Origin: a virus
IMG/VR virus record: IMGVR_UViG_3300031658_000168
Span: 1 to 21,299 of that record
Length of the DNA: 21,299 nt
Reading direction: 5' to 3' (one strand)
Each line of letters starts with the position of its first letter. The stretch's first letter is position 1. Position numbers and translations under genes: made by a program. Shown in pieces: positions 1 to 8,399 of this stretch. The notes beneath the pieces were generated by a model. It was not told the origin of the DNA, made no database searches, and saw nothing but the letters and a program-made list of their open reading frames with translations.

Positions 1-255
1 CATCAAAGCACAATATTAAACAAACAAGGGAAAGAAACTTTAACTCTAAATAGCGGTTATTACGAAGAGAACCATAATGAAGTGTTTGCACAGTTATCAC
101 TATCTGAAAAGGTTTGGATTACTTATAAGTCACAAGTGTTACCAATATCAATTACATCATCTTCTTTAGCCTTCAAAACTCAATTGAGTGATAAACTAAT
201 CAATTACACAATAGGGTGTGAGTTTGCTTTTGATAAGATAAACAACATTAGATAA
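1..255 (+). CDS. C-terminal part of an unrecognised phage protein, probably tail-associated
   Basis: An open frame runs from base 1 to a TAA at 253-255 and encodes 84 residues, so the gene starts before the window. The fragment is mixed polar and hydrophobic, with no membrane segment or signal peptide. It ends in TIGCEFAFDKINNIR. The next gene's ATG follows the stop codon with no gap (TAAATG), so the two are almost certainly co-transcribed. The neighbour is a large tail protein, which suggests a structural role in the tail tip. I do not recognise a named family. The continuous frame and tight junction make it a real coding segment; the function is inferred from context only. Confidence 0.8.
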   Translation, partial: HQSTILNKQGKETLTLNSGYYEENHNEVFAQLSLSEKVWITYKSQVLPISITSSSLAFKTQLSDKLINYTIGCEFAFDKINNIR

Positions 256-2757
256 ATGCAAGAAGTTCAATTATACATTGAGGGAGAAAGAATAGAGTTA
301 TTTAAAGATGAAACAATTTCTTTAACCGATTCAATCAAGAACGCAAAAGATATAAGTAAAATATTTACAACTTTTAGCCAAGAATTCAATCTACCCGCTT
401 CACCTGCTACTAATAAATTATTTAAGCATTACTATAATTATGATATAGTAGATGGGTTTGACGCAAGATATAAAGCAACGGCATTAATAAAATTAAACGG
501 TGCTGATTATAAGCATGGAAAAATTAGACTTAATTCTGTAACCTTAAAAAATAATAAAGCACACTCGTATAAAGTTGTTTTCTTTGGTAATACCGTAACA
601 TTAACAGACGTATTTGGTAACGATGAATTAGATACATTAGATTTATCTGCGTATGACCATACTTATTCATCTGCGGTAGTTAAGGCAGGATTAACAACAG
701 GACTATCCACAGGAGGTACAACGAGCACTAACAGGGATGTAGTATATCCTTTCATATCTCACACAGAACAGTTTGTTGTAGATGATACACCGACAGCAGG
801 TAGTTTTCATAATTTTGGAGGTACAAATGGACTGGCGCATACAGATTTAAAACCCGCTATAAAGTTAAAGCATTTTATCACCGCAATAGAATCTAAATAT
901 CCAGAGATTGATTTCAGCGATGACTATTTTAATAGTGCTGAATTCTTAGAAATGTACATGTGGTTACACCGAGAGAAAGGAGCGGTAGTTTCTGGTAATT
1001 CTGTACAAAATTGGGTGTTAGATGAAAGCCAATGGACATTAGATTCAGGAACTAATGTGCTACCTATAACTTGGCAGGATGAAGATAATTATACTTTTCA
1101 CTGGGTTGTAACACCTGTAAATGGAGCAGGTTTTTATACTGTAAAAGTTGACGATTATAGGGGGTCTGGAAATATTTATACTTCAACAAATAATTCAGGG
1201 AGAACTGTATTCACGTTTACAATAGAAAACGAGTATAATCCAAAACCTTACTGGTTGAATTTTACAATAGAAACATCTGGGGGGTTGTCTACCTTCTCAT
1301 CAGACCTATCTATAAGTAAAGCATTTGAGGGTGTTACTGGTATTTATAGCAGTCCTTTATCTACTGAATCTACGGCGGGAAATATAGTAATATCAGAACA
1401 GGTACCTAAGATTAAAATAATAGATTTTTTATCTAACCTTTTTAAAATGTCAAATCTTACGGCATATTTAGAAAATGATATTATAATTGTTAAAACTTTA
1501 GATGATTATTATTCTACGGGTATAAATCACGATGTGACCAAATATATAGATGTCACTAATTCAGATGTTGGGAGAGCACTTCCATATAATGAAATTAGTC
1601 TAAAATATCCAACTCCAAAAACGCTTCTAATAAATAAAGCAAACGAAAAAAGTAATTTTGAATTCGGCAATTTAGACTATAAAGCGGGGGTTAATTTTGA
1701 TGGTTCAAAATATAACGTAAAGATTGATTTTGAAAGAATGATGTTTGAACGCCAATCAAACCAAGATACAAAAGTATTAACTCAATTACAATGGGGGTGG
1801 TTTGTTGATAAAGATAGTAAGCCTATAATCAGCAGACCGTTAATATTTTATAATATAAACAGACCTTGTAATACAAATAATATTAAGTGGTTTGATGACA
1901 CTTTAATCAATACAACATACAACGCGGCAAGTAACGTAATGCAAGATAATACGCATACGTTAAACTTTGGCGCAGAGACTGATGAATATACAGGTGTCTT
2001 AAATACAAATAGTCTATTTAACGAATATTACAATAATTACATTCAATCTATTTTTGATGTACGTGCAAGGATATTCAATTTTACTGCTAATTTACCGCTA
2101 TCGCTTTTATTAAAATACAATCTAAACGACAAGTTTATAATAGCACAGAAAGCGTATAAAATTAATTCTATAAATACCGATTTACAAACGGGAAAAAGTA
2201 AACTTGAATTAATCACGTCACTTGCTGAAATACCTATTTCTGCGACTACTATTACATCAGCAGTTGAAGCGGCTCAATTATATGGGGCTTCTATAATATC
2301 AGCAAATTTAACTCAATTTGATAGTGTAAATTTAAACGCATCTTTAAGAGGTGGTTCGGTAATTTATGCGGTCATTAGTAGTTTAGCCGAGCAGAAAATA
2401 GATGTTTGGGTAGTAGCATTTTCAGACGAAGATACAGCAATAACAACGGGTACAAATAAAGTGGAATTTCAAATGCCAAATTACGCAACTACTTTAGAAG
2501 GTGTTTCATGTAGTTTTAAAACAGCACCGACAACATCTGCTATAACAATAGATTTATCAGAAGGTGGCACTTCGGTATTAAGTACAAAAATAACAGTAGA
2601 TGCAACTGAAAAAACAAGTGAAACGGCTGCGACTGCTTCAGTTATTTCAGATAATAGTTTAGCAGCAAATGCTGTTATGACTTTAGACGTAGATTCAGCC
2701 GATAGTGGGGGCACTTCTTCAGGTGGTAAATTAATGATTTATTTTAGGAAAGCATGA
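256..2757 (+). CDS. Large tail structural protein (tail tip/baseplate hub-like)
   Basis: An 833-residue protein whose N-terminus (about 1-120, including FTTFSQEFNLPASPATNKLF at 37-56) and middle (KIKIIDFLSNLFKMSNLTAY) resemble large virion proteins I know from Bacteroidota phages. These usually sit near the tape-measure gene and are annotated only as structural. Residues after about 690 become rich in Ala, Thr and Ser, like a repetitive beta-structured fibre or host-contact region. There is no signal peptide or membrane segment. Its start abuts the preceding stop, and its TGA overlaps the next ATG as ATGA, so translation is coupled to the leucine-rich-repeat gene. A role in the tail tip or adsorption apparatus is likely; distal tail protein, hub and fibre cannot be separated from sequence alone. 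Confidence 0.75.
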   Translation: MQEVQLYIEGERIELFKDETISLTDSIKNAKDISKIFTTFSQEFNLPASPATNKLFKHYYNYDIVDGFDARYKATALIKLNGADYKHGKIRLNSVTLKNNKAHSYKVVFFGNTVTLTDVFGNDELDTLDLSAYDHTYSSAVVKAGLTTGLSTGGTTSTNRDVVYPFISHTEQFVVDDTPTAGSFHNFGGTNGLAHTDLKPAIKLKHFITAIESKYPEIDFSDDYFNSAEFLEMYMWLHREKGAVVSGNSVQNWVLDESQWTLDSGTNVLPITWQDEDNYTFHWVVTPVNGAGFYTVKVDDYRGSGNIYTSTNNSGRTVFTFTIENEYNPKPYWLNFTIETSGGLSTFSSDLSISKAFEGVTGIYSSPLSTESTAGNIVISEQVPKIKIIDFLSNLFKMSNLTAYLENDIIIVKTLDDYYSTGINHDVTKYIDVTNSDVGRALPYNEISLKYPTPKTLLINKANEKSNFEFGNLDYKAGVNFDGSKYNVKIDFERMMFERQSNQDTKVLTQLQWGWFVDKDSKPIISRPLIFYNINRPCNTNNIKWFDDTLINTTYNAASNVMQDNTHTLNFGAETDEYTGVLNTNSLFNEYYNNYIQSIFDVRARIFNFTANLPLSLLLKYNLNDKFIIAQKAYKINSINTDLQTGKSKLELITSLAEIPISATTITSAVEAAQLYGASIISANLTQFDSVNLNASLRGGSVIYAVISSLAEQKIDVWVVAFSDEDTAITTGTNKVEFQMPNYATTLEGVSCSFKTAPTTSAITIDLSEGGTSVLSTKITVDATEKTSETAATASVISDNSLAANAVMTLDVDSADSGGTSSGGKLMIYFRKA

Positions 2758-3641
2758 GCACTTTTATAAACTCTTTTTGGGGTGGTGTTGCAATAACTCC
2801 AGTTGGCCATATGACTATTTCTACTACTTCAAGCAGTAGCACTTGGAGTCCATTAATTGTTTCAAATACTGGTAGTACTCTAACTTGGGTTGCTACTGGT
2901 GCGGCAACTCAAACAATTATAGCAGACGACCCTATTTTTGATTTTTCATTAAATACAACAAATGATATAATTAATATAGATGTTTATTTAGTATCTTCAT
3001 TAACAACGTTAATTACAGATGGAACGGATATTACAACTATAAATTTATTTGAATGTACATCATTAGAGATATTTCAGTCACAAAATGATAATATTACAAG
3101 TCTGGATATTAGTAATAATTTATCTTTAAATACCCTTTCAATAAATTTAAACCCTTTAAATTATATAAGTGTTACTAATAATATTTTGTTAACATTCATT
3201 AATATAGGTTATGGTTCTAATATTACAGGATTAGATGTAAGTAATAATACCCTTTTAACTGGACTATTATTACATAATGGTAATAATACATTAGCAGACG
3301 GATTAGATGTAAGTAATAATACCCTTTTAACTTCATTATGGGTTAATGATTCATTAATACCATCACTTGACGTTAGTAATAATACACTTTTAAAACAATT
3401 ATATTTTCAAAATACAGCTATGACAACTATACCAACAGGTATATCTGGATTAACAAGTTTAGAAAGGATTAATTCATTCGGAAATAGTTTTAGCTCTACT
3501 GAAACAAATACTCTCTTGGCTGATTTAGTAACCTGTTCAGTTACTAATGGATTTTTATATTTCACATCTAACGAAACAGGGCAAGGAATAACAGATAGAG
3601 CGACTTTAGTAACAAGAGGGTGGTCTATAACAGAATTATAA
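2754..3641 (+). CDS. Leucine-rich-repeat tail-associated protein, possible receptor-binding protein
   Basis: A 295-residue protein. The N-terminal 100 residues are Thr/Ser/Ile-rich. Residues about 115-215 contain five repeats of the form LDVSNNTLLTxL: LDISNNLSLNTL, ISVTNNILLTFI, then three almost identical LDVSNNTLL units at about 160, 184 and 205, spaced 24 and 21 residues apart. A less regular LRR tail (IPTGISGLTSLERINSFGNS) follows. This repeat type is common in Bacteroidota surface proteins, where the concave face binds ligands. The gene is translationally coupled (ATGA) to the large tail protein and followed by another tail gene. I infer a virion adhesin or fibre-tip protein. No signal peptide is seen, which argues against a secreted host protein. 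The receptor role is not proven. Confidence 0.75.
   Translation: MSTFINSFWGGVAITPVGHMTISTTSSSSTWSPLIVSNTGSTLTWVATGAATQTIIADDPIFDFSLNTTNDIINIDVYLVSSLTTLITDGTDITTINLFECTSLEIFQSQNDNITSLDISNNLSLNTLSINLNPLNYISVTNNILLTFINIGYGSNITGLDVSNNTLLTGLLLHNGNNTLADGLDVSNNTLLTSLWVNDSLIPSLDVSNNTLLKQLYFQNTAMTTIPTGISGLTSLERINSFGNSFSSTETNTLLADLVTCSVTNGFLYFTSNETGQGITDRATLVTRGWSITEL
3228..3332 (+). repeat. Near-identical DNA repeats inside the LRR gene
   Basis: A 33-bp stretch at 3228-3260 recurs without mismatch at 3300-3332, 72 bp (24 codons) apart. A diverged third copy starts at 3366, 63 bp further on. All copies are in the same reading frame and encode the GLDVSNNTLLT repeat. Nucleotide-level identity, including synonymous positions, indicates recent duplication or gene conversion rather than ancient LRR divergence. 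Confidence 0.9.
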
Positions 3642-3663
3642 AAAAATTTAAAACAATAATAAA

Positions 3664-4095
3664 ATGGGAAAAAGTAATTTACAAGAAACAGGATATTTAA
3701 AATTAGTTTATCAAAATATAGCATTGGCTAATATTGGAAACGCAGGTGGACTTTTACCAAGTTCAGCAGCAGGGAGTTTTTATGTTGCATTGTACACAGC
3801 AGCACCAACGGATGCAGATAGTGGCACAGAAGCGACCTATACGAGTTATGCAAGGGTTGCAGTTGTAAGGTCATCAGTCGGATGGACAGTTTCAGACAAT
3901 ATAGTGAGTAATGCTGATTTAATTACATTTCCTACAAATACGGGTGCAACTCAAACTATAACTCATATTGCAATTAGAACGGCTGCAAGTGGTGGAGATA
4001 TTGTACATCACGGTCAATTAGTATCTCCATTAATTGTAATTAATGGTAATATTCCAAAGTTTGAAATTGGAGATTTTACTATAACTGAAAACTAA
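3664..4095 (+). CDS. Gp80-like phage tail fibre/structural protein
   Basis: A 143-residue protein with the pattern FYVALYTAAPTDADSGTEAT followed by YTSYARVAV and, later, ITHIAIRTAASGGDIVHHGQ. This arrangement is familiar from small phage tail proteins of the Gp80 type, beta-rich proteins with an ALYTAAP strand and a TSYARV segment. There is no membrane segment or signal peptide. It lies in the tail region just before the tape-measure gene, with an A-rich leader (aataataaa) before the ATG as is usual in Bacteroidota. The family assignment is from memory of the motif and fairly secure. The exact place in the tail (fibre or tip accessory) is not known. Confidence 0.7.
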   Translation: MGKSNLQETGYLKLVYQNIALANIGNAGGLLPSSAAGSFYVALYTAAPTDADSGTEATYTSYARVAVVRSSVGWTVSDNIVSNADLITFPTNTGATQTITHIAIRTAASGGDIVHHGQLVSPLIVINGNIPKFEIGDFTITEN

Positions 4096-4099
4096 AAAC

Positions 4100-4249
4100 A
4101 TGGTAGTTTTAAAATTACTAAGTATAGACAATTTTTACGCGTCAAGTGAGGTGATAGAAATTGCAAAAGGAAAATATAAACTTCCAGAAAATATAAAAGA
4201 GGGAATCGAACAGATTAAACGCGCTTACCATGAAAAAAGAAATAATTGA
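4100..4249 (+). CDS. Small 49-residue protein upstream of and overlapping the tape measure gene
   Basis: An ATG 4 bases after the previous stop opens a 49-residue frame (begins MVVLKLLSIDNFYASSEVIE) ending at a TGA at 4247-4249, which overlaps the start of the tape-measure gene by 20 bases in another frame. The product is charged and helical at its C-terminus (PENIKEGIEQIKRAYHEKRN) with no membrane segment. The position just before a tape-measure gene is where tail assembly chaperones normally sit, but this product is far shorter than those and I see no convincing slippery site. It fills what would otherwise be a 134-base gap, which supports it being real. Confidence 0.5.
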   Translation: MVVLKLLSIDNFYASSEVIEIAKGKYKLPENIKEGIEQIKRAYHEKRNN

Positions 4250-6137
4250 GATTGATTTAAAAACAGGTAAGGCTATCGACAACGTTAAGAAGTTAGACAC
4301 GTCTGTTAAAAAAGTTACCAAAAGCACAAAAGATGTTGATGTCGCAAACAAAGAACTTGGAAGCGGTTTAGATAAAATGACAGGGGGAGCAGTATCTAAA
4401 TTCAAAGGTATGCTTTCTTCTATTAAAGCTGTTACAGGAGGATTTAATATCATGAAAGTTGCAATTATAGGCACTGGTATTGGTGCTCTATTAATTGCTA
4501 TTGTTGCTTTAAAAGCTGCGTTTAGTAATTCAGAAGAAGGTCAAAATAAGTTCGCCAAAATAATGGGCGTTATAGGCTCGGTTACTGGAAACTTTGTCGA
4601 CTTATTAGCATCTTTAGGGGATAAGATTATATGGGTATTTGAAAATCCTAAGAAAGCAATAAAAGATTTTGTTAAATTATTAAAAGAAAATATAATAAAT
4701 AGATTTAATGGTCTTTTAGAATTAGTTCCCGCATTAGGTAAAGCGGTATCTCAATTATTTAAAGGCGATTTTGCGGGTGCGGCTGAAACAGCAGCCAATG
4801 CGGTTGCGAAAGTTGCTTTGGGTACTGAAAATTTAACAGGTTCTATAAAAGCAGCAGCCGATGCGCTAAAGAAATTAGGTGAAGAAGTTGCTGCTGATGC
4901 AAAAGAAGCGGCTAAAATAGCAGATAAAAGAGCTGTGGCTGATAAAATAGAGCGGGGGTTAATTGTAGAAAGAGCAAAAGCAGACAGAGATATAGCTGAA
5001 TTACGTTTCAAATCAGAGCAAAGAGAAAAATTCAACGCAACTGAAAGAATAGCATTTTTGAAAGATGCATCTAAGATTTCAGAAGATATAGCGAATAAAG
5101 AAATAGCAGCTAATAGACTAAGATTAAACGCACAAATAGCTGAGAATAAACTTTCAGGAAGCACAAAGGATGATTTAAATAAAGTAGCTGAATTAAAAGC
5201 AAAAGGAATACAATTAGATACTGCTAAATTAAATCTACAAAAAAGATTACAAACTTCACTAACTACATTTCAAAATGAAGAAATAGCAGGAGCTAAAAAA
5301 ATAACTGATGCAGCTCAAAAAGTAATAGATGATGCTAAAGTAATATCTGATAAAAAGATAGTAGATGATGCAAAAACAGAAAAAGAACGATTAGATGCTA
5401 TTGATAAAATACAAGAAGATTATAAAATAAAAAAAGAAAATGATGATGCAGAAACTGAAATACAAAAAATAGAATTAGAGCAAACAAGGTCACTTGCGGA
5501 ATTAGACAGGTTAAATGCTACCAAAGAACAAAAGGCATTAACTATTGCGTATTGGAATAATAAAATAACCGAACAGAATAAAAAAGATGGAGAAAAACAA
5601 ATAGCAGACGAAACTAAAATAGCCGAAGCAAAAATAGCATTACAGCTTCAATTAGCGGGCGCGATAGGTAATGCTTTAGGGTCTATAAGTCAATTATTTG
5701 AAAGGGGCACGGCAGCAAGTAAAGCAGCCGCACTTGCTGAAATAGTTATAGGTACTGGAATAGGTTTTATTCAAGGGTTAGATATAGCACAGAAAGGAGC
5801 AAAAGCAACAGGACCAGCAGCACCGTTTGCCTTTCCTATATTTTATGCAACACAAATTGCAGCAGTATTAGGAGCAGCAGGAAAAGCAAAGAATATTTTA
5901 ACACAAGTTAAAGGTGGCGGCGGTGGTGGTGCTAATATAGGAGGTGCGCCATCAATACCAAAACAAAAAGCACAAGCACCATCATTCAACGTTGTAGGTT
6001 CTGGCGGTACAAATCAACTCGCCAGTGCAATAGGTGACCAATCTCAAAAACCTGTTAAGACATATGTAGTAGCAAAAGAGGTAACTACACAGGCAGAGAT
6101 GGATAGAAATATAGTAAAATCGGCTTCGTTTGGTTAA
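4230..6137 (+). CDS. Tail tape measure protein
   Basis: A 635-residue protein. A charged N-terminal helix region (1-60) is followed by a hydrophobic segment at about 76-98 (MKVAIIGTGIGALLIAIVAL). A long Lys/Glu/Ala-rich coiled coil spans roughly 200-480. A second Ala/Gly-rich hydrophobic stretch covers about 485-555, then a glycine run near 562-567. The C-terminal motif (VKTYVVAKEVTTQAEMDRNI) is one I know from tape-measure proteins of Bacteroidota phages and prophages. Such proteins set tail length and are ejected with the DNA; this length implies a modest tail if the usual scaling holds. It starts inside the small upstream ORF and is followed by a bipartite regulatory element at 6140-6174. 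Unusually, head genes rather than tail-tip genes lie downstream. Confidence 0.88.
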   Translation: MKKEIIEIDLKTGKAIDNVKKLDTSVKKVTKSTKDVDVANKELGSGLDKMTGGAVSKFKGMLSSIKAVTGGFNIMKVAIIGTGIGALLIAIVALKAAFSNSEEGQNKFAKIMGVIGSVTGNFVDLLASLGDKIIWVFENPKKAIKDFVKLLKENIINRFNGLLELVPALGKAVSQLFKGDFAGAAETAANAVAKVALGTENLTGSIKAAADALKKLGEEVAADAKEAAKIADKRAVADKIERGLIVERAKADRDIAELRFKSEQREKFNATERIAFLKDASKISEDIANKEIAANRLRLNAQIAENKLSGSTKDDLNKVAELKAKGIQLDTAKLNLQKRLQTSLTTFQNEEIAGAKKITDAAQKVIDDAKVISDKKIVDDAKTEKERLDAIDKIQEDYKIKKENDDAETEIQKIELEQTRSLAELDRLNATKEQKALTIAYWNNKITEQNKKDGEKQIADETKIAEAKIALQLQLAGAIGNALGSISQLFERGTAASKAAALAEIVIGTGIGFIQGLDIAQKGAKATGPAAPFAFPIFYATQIAAVLGAAGKAKNILTQVKGGGGGGANIGGAPSIPKQKAQAPSFNVVGSGGTNQLASAIGDQSQKPVKTYVVAKEVTTQAEMDRNIVKSASFG

Positions 6138-6139
6138 AA

Positions 6140-6174
6140 TTGTTACAAAAATATAAATCAATTGTTTATTAAAA
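6140..6174 (+). promoter_or_regulatory. Bipartite element, copy 1 (before the protease gene)
   Basis: TTGTTACAAAA at 6140-6150, a 13-bp spacer, then GTTTATTAAAA at 6164-6174, ending 10 bp before the protease ATG. Copy 2 (6807-6841) has both 11-mers and the spacer length unchanged, while the spacer sequences differ. The left half contains TTGT-T-ACAA, an inverted repeat with a one-base centre. The distance between the halves is close to the -33/-7 distance of Bacteroidota promoters, although the right half is not TAnnTTTG. I infer a phage-specific promoter or an activator/repressor site. Confidence 0.65.
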
Positions 6175-6184
6175 AAATATAATC

Positions 6185-6799
6185 ATGGATAATATAGAAA
6201 CTATCGAGTTGTTTATTGACGAGGAAAACTTAAATGATGGCATACAGGCTATTTCACTTGTGGAATCTCCAGCAATAGAAGAGAATTTTATTGCTCTAAA
6301 TAAGCATAAAGTTGAATTTAAAACTATTGATAAAGAAAAGAGAATAATTATTGGTTTGGCTTTAGTTCCAGATAAACCTATTTACAGAAAGGTAAAAGAA
6401 AAAGAATTTTATATCACATTTTCGCAAGATACCGTTTACAAAGCATCTGAATTATATCTTAAAAGACTAAAAAATAACAATACTACTTTAGAACATGAAA
6501 AAGATATTAAAGGCGTTTCTGTTATTCAATCTTGGATTATTGAGGACCCTAAAATGGACAAAGCAAATCTTTATAATCTGAATGCAATAAAAGGTGCGTG
6601 GGTTGTGGTTATGAAGATAGACAATGATGCTGTTTGGAACGATGTAAAAGATGGTAAATATTTAGGTCTAAGTATAGAAGGATTTTTTAGCGATGAAAGC
6701 ATTAAACAATCTGAAATTGTAGAAGATAAAAAAGTTGAAGATTTAACAGAATTAGAAGCAAAAGAATTGTACGATACTATTTTAAAAGTGTTAGGATAA
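6185..6799 (+). CDS. Prohead (capsid maturation) protease, XkdF-like peptidase S78 type
   Basis: A 204-residue protein. It has the ordered motifs of XkdF-like prohead proteases (Pfam Peptidase_S78_2): VESPAIEENF at 26-35, GLALVPDKPIYR at 57-68, TLEHEKD with probable catalytic His104, GVSVIQSWIIED with probable catalytic Ser116, and YLGLSIEGFF at 159-168. The usual acidic residue before the serine (ESW) is Gln here (QSW). The enzyme cleaves scaffold and/or capsid termini inside the procapsid. It is directly followed by a scaffold-like gene and the capsid gene, matching that role. The ATG is 10 bp after bipartite element copy 1. The C-terminus (about 172-204) is charged and helical. Confidence 0.88.
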   Translation: MDNIETIELFIDEENLNDGIQAISLVESPAIEENFIALNKHKVEFKTIDKEKRIIIGLALVPDKPIYRKVKEKEFYITFSQDTVYKASELYLKRLKNNNTTLEHEKDIKGVSVIQSWIIEDPKMDKANLYNLNAIKGAWVVVMKIDNDAVWNDVKDGKYLGLSIEGFFSDESIKQSEIVEDKKVEDLTELEAKELYDTILKVLG

Positions 6800-6806
6800 T
6801 TTGAAT

Positions 6807-6841
6807 TTGTTACAAAATAACAAAAAGGTAGTTTATTAAAA
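6807..6841 (+). promoter_or_regulatory. Bipartite element, copy 2 (before the scaffold gene)
   Basis: TTGTTACAAAA at 6807-6817, a 13-bp spacer of different sequence, then GTTTATTAAAA at 6831-6841. Both halves match copy 1 at every base. It lies in the 69-bp gap between protease and scaffold-like genes and ends 27 bp before the ATG at 6869. If it is a promoter, it would give the scaffold and capsid genes their own start, additional to read-through from upstream. Confidence 0.65.
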
Positions 6842-6868
6842 GATATTAATATTAAACAGAAATTAATT

Positions 6869-7447
6869 ATGAATCACAAAAAAATCTTGAATGATGTGAA
6901 AACTCTTTTAGGACTTGAAGTTAAGTTAGAACAATTAAAACTTGACAACGGTACTATTGTAGAGGCAGAAGCATTTGAGGTAAATGCAGAAATTTTTATA
7001 ATTTCAGAAGAAGAAAAAGTGGCTTTGCCTATTGGCGAATATACACTTGAAGATGGTAGACAACTATCAATTCTTGAGGATGGAATTATAGCAGAAATTA
7101 AAGAGGCAGGTGAGGAAGCACCTGTTGCAGAAGAAGAGGTTGCGCCAGAGTTAGAAAAAGAATCTACTGCACCTAAGAAAATCATTGAATCAATCAGTAA
7201 AGAGATGTTCTTTGAAGAAATTAAAAAACTCAATGATAAAATTGATGGTTTACAATTATCAAAAGTCGAAGAGGTAAAAGAGGAGGTTAAAGAAATAGAA
7301 TTATCTGAAGACGTTAAGCCTATTATTCCAAGCCCAGAATCTAAAGTTGATAAAAAGATAGTGAATCTATACTCACAAAAAAAATCAAGAACAGCACAGG
7401 ATGTTGCTTTTGAAATGATAAACAAATTTAAAAACAAAAATAAATAA
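6869..7447 (+). CDS. Probable scaffolding protein
   Basis: A 192-residue, strongly charged protein. Residues 1-80 look like a small folded domain with short strands (including LDNGTIVEAEAFEV and YTLEDGRQLSI). Residues about 83-100 are a Glu/Ala/Pro-rich linker, and 105-150 form a Lys/Glu helix (KKLNDKIDGL...KVEEVKEEVKEI) likely to be a coiled coil. The end is basic (about 170-192, FEMINKFKNKNK). An acidic, coiled-coil, low-complexity protein lying between the prohead protease and the capsid gene is the classic position and make-up of a scaffold that the protease removes. The capsid ATG follows its stop after only 2 bases. The assignment is by context and composition, not by a recognised domain. 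Confidence 0.7.
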   Translation: MNHKKILNDVKTLLGLEVKLEQLKLDNGTIVEAEAFEVNAEIFIISEEEKVALPIGEYTLEDGRQLSILEDGIIAEIKEAGEEAPVAEEEVAPELEKESTAPKKIIESISKEMFFEEIKKLNDKIDGLQLSKVEEVKEEVKEIELSEDVKPIIPSPESKVDKKIVNLYSQKKSRTAQDVAFEMINKFKNKNK

Positions 7448-7449
7448 TT

Positions 7450-8382
7450 ATGGCAACATCAGTATCAATAACAAGCACTTATGCGGGAGAAGCAGCTGGA
7501 GGATATATCTCTGCTGCGCAACTTGCATCAAACACAATCCTAAACGGTGGTATTACCGTTAAACCAAACATTAAATTCAAAGAGGTACTTAGATTATTCT
7601 CTACGGATGGACTTGTTGCTAATTCAACGTGTGATTTTACAGACACAGCTACAATTACTACTACTGAAAAGATTTTACAAGTTGAGAATTTCCAAGTGAA
7701 TCTTGAATTATGTAAAACTTCTTTTAGAAGTGATTGGGATGCTATGAGTATGGGAGCGTCTGCAAATGACAATATTCCAAGTACTTTCCAAGATTATCTT
7801 TTAGGATATGTTGCTGCTAAGGTAGCGGCTAAAAATGAGGCTACAATCTGGCACGGTGCGAATGCTACTGCTGGAGAGTTTGATGGTTTAGTAGTTTTAG
7901 CTACGGCTGACGCAACAGTTGTAGATGTTGTAGGTGCAACTTCAACAGCTTCTAATGTAGTTGCTGAATTAGGAAAAGTAGTAGATGCTATTCCAGCGTC
8001 TTTATTTGGAGACCCTGAATTAAAACTATATGTTTCTCAAAATGTAGCGAGAAACTATGTACGTTCATTAGGAGGTTTTAGCGTTGCTGCTACTTCAAAC
8101 GCGGGTACAGATGGAAAAGGAACTCAATGGTATAATGGCGGAGCATTATCTTTCGATGGTGTGCCAATCTTTATCGCAAACGGATTGGAAGCAAACTACA
8201 TGTTCGCTGCTAAATCTGACAACTTATTTTACGGTGCTTCAATGTTAAGTGACGAAAATGAAGCGACTGTTTTAGATATGGCTGACAAAGATGGTTCACA
8301 AAATGTAAGAGTAATTTTACGTTATGCTGCTGGAGTTCAGATTGGAATAGGTGCTGAGTGTGTTTTGTACACACCTGTTTAA
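7450..8382 (+). CDS. Major capsid protein
   Basis: A 310-residue protein. The N-terminus (residues 1-60) is Ala/Ser/Thr-rich, followed by a region with TTTEKILQVENFQVNLELCK and a helix-rich middle (FQDYLLGYVAAKVAAKNEATIWHGA). The C-terminal half is beta-rich (KLYVSQNVARNYVRSLGG, FDGVPIFIANGL, VRVILRYAAGVQIGIGAECV). This pattern matches capsid proteins I know from Bacteroidota phages and is consistent with the HK97 fold, where a long helix is followed by a beta P-domain. It follows protease and scaffold with only 2 bases between scaffold stop and this ATG. A strong terminator lies 18 bases after the stop, as expected for the most highly expressed virion gene. Confidence 0.85.
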   Translation: MATSVSITSTYAGEAAGGYISAAQLASNTILNGGITVKPNIKFKEVLRLFSTDGLVANSTCDFTDTATITTTEKILQVENFQVNLELCKTSFRSDWDAMSMGASANDNIPSTFQDYLLGYVAAKVAAKNEATIWHGANATAGEFDGLVVLATADATVVDVVGATSTASNVVAELGKVVDAIPASLFGDPELKLYVSQNVARNYVRSLGGFSVAATSNAGTDGKGTQWYNGGALSFDGVPIFIANGLEANYMFAAKSDNLFYGASMLSDENEATVLDMADKDGSQNVRVILRYAAGVQIGIGAECVLYTPV

Positions 8383-8399
8383 TAGAATCAATTAATCAT

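Noticed and set aside
3228-3395. CRISPR-like array
   Set aside because: The repeats are in-frame leucine-rich repeats in a protein-coding gene, with only two exact copies and no cas genes.
3228-3395. Diversity-generating retroelement variable region
   Set aside because: No reverse transcriptase gene or template repeat is seen, and the repeats are conserved rather than adenine-diversified.
4215-4249. Programmed frameshift from the small ORF into the tape measure gene
   Set aside because: The A-rich run near 4231 does not form a canonical slippery heptamer in the needed frame, and the tape measure has its own ATG.
2481-5164. Long open frames on the minus strand in the tail region (for example 2481-2714 and 4751-5164)
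   Set aside because: They lie fully inside well-supported + strand genes, give Ser/Ala/Leu-rich low-information proteins typical of antisense frames, and have no leader or intergenic promoter.
6874-7437. 187-residue minus-strand frame opposite the scaffold gene
   Set aside because: It is a Ser-rich antisense shadow of a Glu/Lys-rich gene. The + strand gene has a regulatory element, a good start and tight spacing to the capsid gene.
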